From Corydoras sp. C115 (taxonomy: Eukaryota; Chordata; Actinopteri; Siluriformes; Callichthyidae): a DNA stretch of 64,000 nucleotides. The DNA lies in contig JAFMOC010000011.1 of assembly GCA_019802505.1 (NCBI GenBank), positions 2,003,501 through 2,067,500 on the forward strand, written 5' to 3'. How positions within the stretch are numbered: position 1 is the first letter of the stretch; every line of letters begins with the position of its first letter. Position numbers and translations under genes: made by a program. Below the pieces are notes generated by a model, which was given only the letters and a program-made list of their open reading frames with translations, did no database searches and was not told where the DNA came from. Below, piece after piece: positions 35,813-45,658 of this stretch.

Positions 35813-36866
35813 ACATGGTTAGAGTATTGGTAAAAATAGAAGTTCACTAAAGGTTCAGTATTTGCAGGCAAGCCTGTTTCACTGTTTTGTAATAAACTTT
35901 TCAAAAAAATTGTTTGTCAGTTTAATCTTTTGAAAGGATTAATGGAGCCAGAAAATCTCTTTGTCAAAAGGCCAAGGATGAAAACCACTGCTGAATGTTA
36001 AGGACCATCAAACCCTTGGGCACTATTTTTTGTAAAGCCATCATGTTGCCATAGCCACACCTGGTAGAAATGTAAAAATGGATGTCACTATAGCAGCAGA
36101 GTTACAATCAAACATCAATTTGTGAATAAGAGACAGAGCCAATGAATAAGGTGAGGTACTGAACCTTACCCATGACTTGTATGTGATAACTGTCTGTGTG
36201 GCTGTGCTGGAAAATACAATGAAATTGGAAGGCTCAAGAGAAAAGAGAGATTTTTTTCTGCCTGCCTTACAAATAGTTAAGGCAATACTTCACGCCTGTA
36301 ACTCCTTTCCCAGAGAGTGTGCGTGTCGCGTGACACCATCCCTCCTTCTGCTCTTCCTATATGTGTGTGTGGAAGTTTTCATTACCCACAGTACAGGTCA
36401 TCTGCATAGACACATGGACAAAAATGCTGGGGCACACCTTTTAATGACTCAATTCATGATCGTTTAGTCTTAATGCCATTTGTGTATAAAATCAAGCACT
36501 TAAGCATTCTGGGCAAAATTGCAGAATACAACATTTTCTATTAATAGTACAATCAAAAGACAATGTGATGTAATCTACAGGGAAACATGTCTCTCTCTCA
36601 ACCTTTTTTGAGTGTGTGGCAGGTAAATAGTAAAATGAAGAAGGCACAGAGGGTGCAGAGCAGATCGATACACAAAAAACAGCCTCAAACCTCAAGAGGA
36701 TCATGGGCCCGAGCCTTCAACATGGGTAAAGTGTAAGACTGTCCACTATGGACTTACCTTTGTGCCTGGAGTTGGCGCATCGGTTTATTGGTCTGTTCAA
36801 GATTATTTTAAAAAATCAGATGGGGGCTGCACAAGTTGCAAATCTTAAGTTCATTAAGGGTTCATG
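35813..36866. other. Intergenic, no feature seen
   Basis: No recognisable gene; the 96-codon frame at 36177-36467 matches no family I know. Confidence 0.4.
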
Positions 36867-38275
36867 AAGTTCAAGTTCAAGTTATTTATTTATATAGCGC
36901 TTTTTACAACAGTACATTGTCACAAAGCAGCTTTACAGAATGAAAAGCCTTTAAACTCCCAAAGAGCAAGCCGAAGCGACAGTGGCAAGAAAAAACTCCC
37001 TGTTATGTTGTTATTCAAAGAAAGAAACCTTGGGAGGACCAAGACTCAGTGGGGGACTCATCCTCCTTGAGCGGCCAGGCAGCAACAACAATGTAGGACA
37101 GCTATGTACAGATATTAAACAAATGGAAAAACTAACAACTGGAAAACTATGTGAGTCCATTAAGGGCGTCCTGCAGGACCGCCAGTACAATTAATATTCA
37201 GGTTCCATCCAGTATTCGTCGGCAGAGCCATGGATGAAGATCTCCAGGAAGCCGGTCACACCTCAAAAGAAACAGACAAGGAAGGTAGTTAGAGCTAATA
37301 ATAAATCACGGCATTTAATTAATAAGTAATTGATTGACACAGTGCAGCATGTGACTCCGGCATACTGCAGACTCTACACACTGTAGTTGAGATGGCGCCC
37401 CGGAACAGCATCATTTCAGCGCCACACCCCCCCATTAATGATGAGGTGGGTGAAGAGGTGAAACGCCAGCATACACTGATCAGAGATTACCCCCCAACAC
37501 AGCCAAGTCTGAGACCTACATCTTTATCTACAGGGGATTAATTAAACGCAAGATTAAATAAATGTGTTTTTAATTTATTTTTAAAGATTAATAGTGATTC
37601 AGAATCACGAACAGTAACTGGAAGGCTATTCCAAAGTTGAGGAGCCTTGTGAGAGAACGCTCTTCCACCAGCAGTAATTTTATTTATTCTAGGAGCTAAG
37701 AGTAAACCAGCACCTTGAGATCGGGTGTTGGCTTGTATGATTGAATCAACTCACTCAGATACTGTGGAGCCTGATTATGTAGAATTTTATATGTTATCAA
37801 TAACATTTTGTACTCAATACAAAACTTAACTGGTAGCCAGTGCAAGTTTGATAACACAGGAGTTATATGATCAAACCCTCTGGTTTTAGTTAAAACTCTA
37901 GCTGCAGCATTTTGCACAAGTTGTAATTTATGTAATGATTTATTAGAACATCCTGTCAGAAGTGAATTACAATAATCTAACCTTGAGGTAATAAAAGCAT
38001 GAATTAGTTTTTCTGCATCTTGGAGGGAAAGGATATTTCGCAGCTTCGAAATGTTATGAAGGTGAAAAAATGCAATTCTAGTAATATTGCTAATGTGCTT
38101 TGTAAAGGAGAGATCTGAATCAATAATGACACCGAGATTATTTACAGATGAACTTGGTCTAATTAAAGAGTTATCAAGGTTTATCAAGGTTTAAATTGTT
38201 TTTAAAGTTTTGTCCTTGGGTCCAACTATCAGAAACTCTGTTTTATCAGAATTTAGCAGTTTTTTGGTTCATGTG
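36867..38275 (-). mobile_element. CR1/L2/Rex1-like LINE, 5'-truncated
   Basis: Minus strand: the end of the reverse transcriptase region (from about 38275), a 3' UTR of about 650 bp, then a tail GCGCTATATAAATAAATAAC and TTGAACTTGAAC at 36867. Blocks of the 3' end recur at 1663-1842. Confidence 0.8.
37540..38275 (-). pseudogene. LINE reverse transcriptase C-terminal fragment
   Basis: From about 38275 the minus strand reads LNSDKTEFLIVGPKDKTLK. The frame 38187-37696 (163 codons) follows with NLGVIIDSDLSFTKHI, SRLDYCNSLLTGC, KLQLVQNAAARVLT and LHWLPVKF, hallmarks of CR1/L2-type LINEs. It continues in a shifted frame to about 37540 (ITAGGRAFSHKAPQLWN-like). Endonuclease and most of the polymerase palm are missing. 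Confidence 0.85.
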
Positions 38276-38463
38276 TTATTCAGGGGGAACCCAGATAGAT
38301 GGTTTGTCAGATCTTTAAGGAACACATGGTCCAGGGTAGCACCCAAGGGAGTAGCTTTTTTAGCAAGTATAATTATTCAGTGAGATCTGACGTATTTGCC
38401 TGTGGTAGTTAAGTTTTGCCCAATTTGCCTGGCTTAGGTTAAGGTTTTTATAATGTCTTTGTG

Positions 38464-38512
<49 letters not shown>

Positions 38513-38927
38513 CTCAGCAATGGTCACGGTGGGTTTCATATCTAGCTCTTCTATGATTGCAGTTTAGGTCCACATTACTAGTGGTCGTTTTACTTTTATT
38601 TTGGAGAATTATCTAGCACTTGTATAGACCAGTAAGTGTAATTTCTCCTTTTTTACCTTTTATTTTTATCTGGCATTCTTGCATTCAGTCGCTTCTTTGA
38701 TGGTGATTTACTTACTATTTCAGTTTGGTTATTCTGTTTTTTCAATTATTTGGTTTTTGTGCATTTTTTTGCATACCTCCTTGTGTGTAGAGTAGGCACA
38801 GTGTGTGAGTATCACATCGCCCAATTAAATCCTGTTAAATTGACTGCTTTGACCAAAGTGGGTACACCTTGTGAAGCTATGAAATATATATACTACTTCT
38901 GTTTGGAATTTCATTTTTTTTTTCTTG
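38276..38927. other. Intergenic with (TC)n microsatellite
   Basis: A TC repeat fills 38464-38511. No gene recognised. Confidence 0.5.
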
Positions 38928-39112
38928 TTTCCGTGTGAGTTTCCTTCGGGTTCTCTGGTATTCCAACATTCCAAAAACATGCATTCAAGCTAAATGTAAT
39001 GCTCTAAATTGCCCTACATTAGTGTGTTTGTCTGTGTGAGTGAGTTTTCCCAGCAATAGATAGGCACCCAGTGCCCAGCACCTGATACTTTCTAACCTGG
39101 ATGGACATGGGG
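38928..39112 (+). repeat. SINE-A, middle fragment
   Basis: From CCGTGTGAGTTTCCTTCGG to CCTGGATGGACATGGGG. Confidence 0.7.
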
Positions 39113-39687
39113 AGAATATTTACATATATCTTCAGTGATTGTCAAAATCAAAGTTGTTAAGTCCAATTTACAGTTTAAGGGAGAACATTCACCAAACAAG
39201 CACAATAGTCACACATAAGAGATACTCTGTCCAGTAAGAAATCGAACCTAGGATCTTCTTGCTGTGAGGCATCAACACTACCTACTAAATAGCAGACATT
39301 CCATAAATGAAAAATTATGGACCATCTCCCCCCTGGCTTGAATATCAAGGTAAACTTAATGTCATCAAAGAGGTTCCAGGCTTCAGCAGATACACTGTCT
39401 CCGCCATGTCCGGGACATAAAATATGCACTCTTTATAACATCATGAATACAAAAGCATATTCTCAAGATGGCAACTGGCAAACAGGTGGAAGACAAAGTT
39501 AGTATGTGACACACTTGCAGGCCTTTTTTGCAGAAGTGTATAAATCACAAGGTAAAAGCAAGACTGTGGAATGCTGACACAGTATTTCTGCACACCGCAT
39601 CTCTAAAGACCTCATATGCACAATGTTGATAGTTTTTTAATGTGTAGTTTATATATATATATATATATAATATACATATAACTATTA

Positions 39688-39990
39688 TGGGGTACTGTGG
39701 GGTTCCCCTTGCTGATTCAGAGGAGAAAATTTTGGGTGCTGGGCAGATACACCCAGGACAGGGCACCAATCTACCACTGGGGATACTTACTCAAACAGAC
39801 GCACACAAACACACTCTATATGGGCTAATTTAGAACATTGTTTTTGGAATCCATGTATTTGGACTATGGGAGGACACTGGGAATGCAGAGGAAACCCACA
39901 CGAACACAGGGAGAACATAAAAACTCCACCCAGTTTGGGATCTTCAGAGCTGAGAGGCGAATGTGCAAACCATTAAGCCACCCGTGCTGG
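39688..39990 (-). repeat. SINE-A, tail lost
   Basis: From GGTACTGTGGGGTTCCCC to CATTAAGCCACC. It follows an (AT)n run at 39647-39670. Confidence 0.75.
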
Positions 39991-40721
39991 AAAATTAAGT
40001 GGACATAATAGAGACAAATAAAAGTTTGAATGATTTATTTAATTTCAATAAATAAGCATAAGAAAAACAACATAAATTATTTCAGGGCATATGCACATCT
40101 TACATAACTCCATACGATATACCTCAGATGTACATGTGACCTCTACAAACATGCTGTTCCTACAACTGCACAAGTACAATGATATTTACCTTAGAGAGAC
40201 TAGGCATTCATGAGATCTTTAGCAGCTTTCTGATGTTTCAAGTTTAGTATTAGTTTTAATTTATCTTACCTTTACTTTTAACTATAAAAAACTGACTTTC
40301 ATCATAGGAACCACATTTTTTAAAAATAAAAAAAGTAGTTTTTTGTATAAAGAAATAACTTTGATCAGACAGTGAGTCATGTTAAACACTGTGCTGTCCA
40401 GTAGTTTTGGTGCCCTGTACTTCACTTTGTAATGGTTGCTGTGATAATGACTCATTTAATACAGAAGTACATATGTGGCATGCACAAAAAAGAAAGTGCT
40501 CTGACGTTCAAATGTTTGAGTTAAGTGCTAAATGATTGATGACTTTCGAAATAAATTCCATTGATCTTTGTCTCCTCTAGATATGGTACAAGTAGAGCAA
40601 CAAAGGATATTTTGTTACCTTGGTGTAACAATACTGCTCTGAATCATTCTTTGCTAAAGTCCATTTGTCAGACAGAGCTTGACCTCTCTCTGCTCCTGAA
40701 ATTTTTCGATTCTGTCATTTT
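39991..40721. other. Intergenic, no feature seen
   Basis: AT-rich, no recognised family. Confidence 0.4.
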
Positions 40722-40970
40722 TTCATTCATTCATTCATTTATTTATTATCTTTCGCTTAATCCTCTACTAGGGTTGCAGGTGTGTCCCCATGCCCATCCA
40801 AGGAAGAACGTTTCGGGCGCTGGGAAGATACACCCTGGACGGGGCGCCAATTCATTGCTGGGCACACACTCACTCACACAGACACACACACGCACACACA
40901 GACACACTATATGGGCCAATTTAGTGCATTCAATTTACCTTTAATCCATCTTTTTGGACTATGGGAAGAA
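40722..40970 (-). repeat. SINE-A, head lost
   Basis: (ATTC)n tail and body to GGACTATGGGAAGAA, then a different repeat begins. Confidence 0.75.
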
Positions 40971-41060
40971 CTGATTGGCAGAGCCGTTTGTCTAGCAGTG
41001 ACATTATTGACAATAATGCACACCTCTGACCATTTCACATTTGTATCAATGCGTTATATA
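40971..41060. repeat. Unclassified dispersed repeat, copy 1
   Basis: CTGATTGGCAGAGCCGTTTGT to ATCAATGCGTTATATA. Copy 2 (41737-41793) has the same ends with the middle deleted. Each is followed by a SINE-A. Confidence 0.55.
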
Positions 41061-41287
41061 TTCATTCATTCATTATCTCTTGCTTAAGCCTCTATTAGGC
41101 TCGCATGTTTTTTTTCCCCCTGCCCATCCAGGGAAATCGTTTCAGGAGCTGGGCAGATACACCCAGGACAGGACGCCAGTCTATCACTGGCCACACTCAC
41201 TCACACAAACACACACTATATGGGACAATTTAGAGCATATAGAGACTGTGGGAGGAATGTGCTAACCACTAGGCAACCATGCCACCC
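41061..41287 (-). repeat. SINE-A with internal deletion
   Basis: Intact tail and head; the body between TAGAGCATATAGA and GACTGTGGGAGGAA is shortened. Confidence 0.75.
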
Positions 41288-41736
41288 CTCTGTTAGTTTG
41301 TTGTTTGTTAATTCTTATATTAAAAAAACTATTTTATTATGTAGACATAATATGTTTTACACTTTTATTTAGTTCCACAGAAAGGTTTGTTGTGTTTTTG
41401 TTACATCATGCTGTGATCTCCAGTAGGCTCTGTTTTGTCCCTTTTTTATTTTAATTGATAATTTGGCTAACTTATTGGCCTGGCAGTGATGTATTGTCCC
41501 CAATTTATTAATAATTGGTTATTCCCCTCTACGGCCCGTTCCATCCATTGTGCTCGCTCACTGCACATTAGACCATGGCCGCAGCTGGTTCTGTCATTTT
41601 ATCTTCCAGTCGCGTTAGCAGTTCTACTAATCTCTGAGCCAGTGTGTGGCAGTAGTGTCGGAGAGGAAAGGCAGCACCAATGTCAATGAACGTTGATTAG
41701 CTTTTATAATGAAACAGGTATTTCCGGTCCTATAAT
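41288..41736. other. Intergenic, unclassified
   Basis: No gene. 41530-41690 is relatively GC-rich and may belong to a repeat that also includes the copy at 41737. Confidence 0.35.
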
Positions 41737-41793
41737 CTGATTGGTTGAGCTGTTTGTTTAGCCGTGACATTATTGATCAATGCGTTATATATA
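41737..41793. repeat. Unclassified dispersed repeat, copy 2
   Basis: CTGATTGGTTGAGCTGTTTGT to ATCAATGCGTTATATA, a shorter form of 40971-41060. Confidence 0.55.
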
Positions 41794-41812
41794 TAAAAAA
41801 TTATTTTAAATC

Positions 41813-42127
41813 CACCCATCTATTATCTTCCGCTTTATCCTCTACTACGGTCATTTCGGGCACTGGGCAGATACAGCCAGGACAGGGCACCAATCTATCG
41901 TTGGGCACACACAATCACACACACAAACACACTCTGTATGGGGTAATTTGGAGAATTCAATTGACCTTGATTCATGACTTTGGACTGTGGGAGGAAACCG
42001 GAGAACCCGGAGGAAACCCACGCGGACACGGGGAGAACATGGAAACTCCATCCAGATTGAGATTCAAACTGGGAATCCCTAGTGCTGAGAGGCGAATGTA
42101 CTAACCACTATGCCACCATGCCACCCT
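41813..42127 (-). repeat. SINE-A, near full length
   Basis: 12-bp duplications TTATTTTAAATC flank it (41801-41812 and 42128-42139). The GGGTCG region is partly deleted. Confidence 0.85.
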
Positions 42128-42288
42128 TTATTTTAAATCATGTACTATAAATGGAAATACAGATTAATATAAATAGCCGATTCCTGATGAGCACTAAACC
42201 GGTATCCCGTTACTCAGCACAATATATCACAATAAAAATGTAATCACAATATATCTTTATTGAATTAAGGTGCACTACTCATAGGTAT

Positions 42289-42669
42289 AGGGCGGCACGG
42301 TGGCTTAGTGGTTAGCACGTTCGCCTCTCAGCACTAGGGATTCCCGGTTCGAATCCCCATTCCCGGTTCGAATCCCCATCGAATCCCCAAATCATGTTCT
42401 CCCCGTGTCTGCGTGAGTTTCCTCCGGGTTCTCCGGTTTCCTCCCACAGTCCAAAAACATGGATCAAGTCAATTGAGTTCTCCAAATTGCCCCATATAGT
42501 ATGTGTGTGTGTCTGTGTGAGTGTGTGCCCAGCGATAGATTGGCGCCCTGTCCTGGGTGTATCTGCCCAGCGCCCGAAACGTTCTCCACTGGATGGGCAT
42601 GGGGAACCCCCCTGCGACCCTAATATAGGACAAAGCGGAAGATAATGAATGAATGAATGAATGAATGAA
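42289..42669 (+). repeat. SINE-A, full length, duplicated box B
   Basis: Exact 13-bp duplications TACTCATAGGTAT (42276-42288 and 42670-42682). TTCCCGGTTCGAATCCCCAT is repeated within 42348-42380, giving two box B copies. Confidence 0.92.
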
Positions 42670-42775
42670 TACTCATAGGTATTACAAGAAATAAGTTAGA
42701 AATACTATAACTTACATAGAAATTGCAATTAAATAAATAAGATTTTCAATAAAAATTACAAAAAAAGCAAATAAT

Positions 42776-43075
42776 GGCGGCACGGTGGCTTAGTGGTTAG
42801 CAAGTTTGCCTCTCAGCACTCGGGATTCCAGGTTCGAATCCCAATATGGGTGGAGTTTCCATGTTTTCCCCTATGTCCGCATGGGTTTCCTCCGGGTTTT
42901 CTAGTTTCCTTCCACAGTCCAAAAACATGGATTCAAGGTAAATTGAATGCTCTAAATTGCCCCATATTGTGTGTGTTCGTGTGAGTGTGTGCCCAGTGAT
43001 AGATTGGTGCCCTGTCCTGGGTGTATCTGCCCAACACCCAAAACCTATCTCTTGGATAACCATGGAGAACCCCCC
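42776..43075 (+). repeat. SINE-A
   Basis: From GGCGGCACGGTGGCTTAG to a degraded tail near CCCCCCCCTG. The 5' flank AGCAAATAATGG is shared with the copy at 47104. Confidence 0.8.
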
Positions 43076-43599
43076 CCCTGAAAGGTTCCCCATGGGAACC
43101 TTTCCCATGATTTATTCCCAATAATGCATGCCTCATGTCATTGCTTTAGTAACACACCTGCCAGCCTCTCCACTGATGAAAATGTGCAGCTTTACATGCT
43201 GTAACATCTCATTCCACAGAGAGAGTTTGTGAAGCAGCCAGGAACGCAAGGCAATCACAGAGACAACAGCCAAAAGCTCTAATTTACATAAATACCATCT
43301 GTAAATAAAGCCCTGTGAGCCTGTGAAATCCTGTCTCCAATCCTCATTCATTCTCACCATGTCGACAGAGAATTTACGATTCATTTCTTGTCTTACTTTG
43401 ACCCTGTTTGGCTCTGTATTTTACGCCAGATTACCCCAAATGCAAAAAGAAATGGCTGCATCCCTCCAGGATTGTAGGATGTATTTCTACAGCATATTTC
43501 TTACCTTCAATCTATAATTCCAAAATACACTCCAACTTCACTCTAGTGATGAATGTCGCCAAATGATTCCGCCTCACCATGATGCTAATTTTCACTCCA

Positions 43600-43870
43600 T
43601 TGCGTTCACCACTTCAAAATGGTAGAATGATCTTCCCAACTCTGTCTGTAAGGCAAAGTTAGCATATTTAAGAATCAACTAAAAACACATCTCTTCCACA
43701 AACACCTGTTATTAAAAAATAATCAAATTGATTTAATAAGAGGTGTGATCAGATAATGATCAGGTTTGATAATTCTACAGTGCTGCTGTTTTTTCCATAA
43801 CTACTGACTTGTGTTTTTCTCTCATCTTTAAGTTTCTTTGGATAAAAGTGTCTGCAAAAAAAAAAAAAAA
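43600..43870 (+). repeat. L2-like LINE 3' end
   Basis: Resembles the end of an L2-type ORF (AACACATCTCTTCCACAAACA), then a 3' UTR ending TTGGATAAAAGTGTCTGC and an A-run. The last piece matches the tail of SINE-B. Confidence 0.7.
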
Positions 43871-44075
43871 CATACTGGACTCTTCACTGTCTAGCAATGA
43901 ATCTAGCTCTCCTTCTCTGTTAAGAAGGATTCAATCAGGCCCTAGATTTACATTTCTCCTGGCAATTCAGAGGGCATTTCTATTGGCACTTCAAAGTTTT
44001 TTTTATGTGCATGCTTAACTAAATGTACTTTGTACATTGTCAAAAATTTGGCTGTGAAAATCCCAGGTCGATTTT

Positions 44076-44247
44076 ACATTTACATTTAGCAGACGATCTT
44101 ATCCAAAGCGACTTACAAAGTGGTTGGCCACAACATCCCTGGAGCAATGAGGGTTAAGAGTCTTGCACAAGGATCCAATTGTTAACTTCATTGGACTTGA
44201 AATTTGAACCCACAACCTTCAGATTGACACTCCAACATACTAACCAC
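44076..44247 (-). repeat. SINE-B, interrupted by a hAT element
   Basis: Family B is a tRNA-derived SINE. In sense it has GTAGCTCAGTGGTTA, GGTTCGAATCCC-like box B and a GGATAAAAGCGTCTGCTAAATG tail. Here the tail is left and the head right; the head is cut by the hAT insertion at 44248. Confidence 0.8.
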
Positions 44248-44621
44248 TAGGGCTGTATTCATCTAAAGATTTTCATAGTCGAATCTGATTCGTCAGATTT
44301 TCCCTATAGTTGACAAGATGGCGCTAAGGGCGTAGTTTTTAAAAAAATATATATTTTTTTATATTTTACTTGTTTTTCTAACAAAAGAAAACCTTTTTTT
44401 TTGTTTTTCTTTTTTCTTTCTAGAAATTAGGATGATTTTATTTGACAAAAGGCTATATATATATAACGAAAACAAAGACATTTCATGTAAAAACTAATGC
44501 TTAGCAGCAGCCATGGGCACCCCCATGTGGTCAAAATGGTAAATTCGACTATGAGGTTCATAGTCGACTACGGTTCTCCAAATCGAATCGTCGAATCAGC
44601 GAATATTGCAGCTCACCCCTA
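44248..44621. mobile_element. hAT-type MITE with 8-bp target duplication
   Basis: 374 bp from TAGGGCTGTATTC to CAGCTCACCCCTA, with inverted ends TAGGG(C/G)TG. Flanked by exact 8-bp duplications CTAACCAC (44240-44247 and 44622-44629). No transposase. A second copy in the opposite orientation is at 62238-63043. Confidence 0.9.
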
Positions 44622-44664
44622 CTAACCACCCTATGAAGGTAGGTAAGATGTAAGTGCATGCATC

Positions 44665-44874
44665 TACATTTATATTTATGTTTGATCATGTAGCTGACAC
44701 TTTTATCCAATGCGACTTACAAGTATCAGCACAGTGTCAGCCACACAGCATCCCTAGAGCAATGAGGGTTAAGTGTCATTTTCAAGGACCCACCACGGTA
44801 ATGACAGCGGACCTAGATTTGAACCCAGAACCTTTCAGATTGATAGCCCAACACACTGACCACTAAGCTTTCAC
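44665..44874 (-). repeat. SINE-B, near full length
   Basis: From ACACTTTTATCCAATGCGAC to GACCACTAAGC. A GTAGGTAGG-type spacer follows. Confidence 0.8.
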
Positions 44875-44914
44875 ACCCTACAGTATGCAGGTAGGTAGGT
44901 AGGATGTAATATCA

Positions 44915-45078
44915 TACATTTACATTTTCACTTAACGTTTGGTCATTTAGCCAACGCTTTTATCAAATGCAACTTTAGTTGGGGTCAAAGAGCAGGGTCA
45001 GCCACACAGCAGCCCTGGAGGATGAGGGTTAAGGGTTTTGCTCAAAAACCCACCATGGTAACTTCAGATGGCCTGTGA
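44915..45078 (-). repeat. SINE-B, head truncated
   Basis: Contains TCATTTAGCCAACGC and GGTTAAGGGTTTTGCTC; ends in the body at GGCCTGTG. Confidence 0.75.
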
Positions 45079-45184
45079 ACTGTTACCATACGGTTAATGT
45101 TTGTTGTTCAATACTAATATTACAGCTCAGATTCCAAAATAATCACGATTAAATATAATTGCCTGCTGTTGAATATAACTCGTT

Positions 45185-45469
45185 CGAATCCCCATCTGGG
45201 TGGAGTTTCCATGTTCTCCCCGTGTCCGCGTGAGTTTCCTCCGGGCTCTCCGGTTTCCATTCACAGTCCAAAAACATGGATCAAGTTAATTGAGTTCTCT
45301 AAATTGTCCCATATAGAGTGTGTCTGTGTGAGTGAGTGTGTGCCCAGCGATGGATTGGCGCCCTGTCCTGGGTGTATCTGCCCATCGCCCGAGACGTTCT
45401 CCCCTGGATGGGCATGGGGAACCCCACCGCGACCCTAATAGAGGATAAAGCGGGAGATAATAAATGAAT
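45185..45469 (+). repeat. SINE-A, 5'-truncated, in dnajc11 promoter
   Basis: Starts at TCGAATCCCC (box B) and ends GATAATAAATGAAT. Exact 14-bp duplications GAATATAACTCGTT lie at 45171-45184 and 45470-45483. The right edge is 103 bp from the dnajc11 ATG. Confidence 0.92.
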
Positions 45470-45483
45470 GAATATAACTCGTT

Positions 45484-45586
45484 AGAGGAATACCGGTCTT
45501 CCGCTCCTCTAGGAGGCGCCAAACGCAAGTTCTGAGTATATGCGCGGTGCACGCTGCATTGCTGGGAGGGATGAAAGGTTGGAAAC
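45484..45586 (+). promoter_or_regulatory. dnajc11: dnajc11 proximal promoter / 5' UTR
   Basis: These 103 bp lie between a SINE's target duplication and the start codon. TGCATTGCTGGGAG (45555-45568) resembles, on the other strand, the ZNF143/Staf core CCCAGCAATGC. AACATGGCGGC spanning the start codon (45584-45594) fits the YY1 consensus often found at start codons of TATA-less housekeeping genes. Factor binding is inferred from motif resemblance only. Confidence 0.5.
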
Positions 45587-45658
45587 ATGGCGGCGGCCTT
45601 AGAGGAGGATGAAATCGATAATGATGATTATTATTCCCTGTTAAACGTTCGGAGGGAG
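45587..45658 (+). CDS. dnajc11: dnajc11 exon 1 (residues 1-24)
   Basis: Begins MAAALEEDE and ends SLLNVRRE, the start of the J domain. Phase 0. The donor is GTAGG at 45659. Confidence 0.95.
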
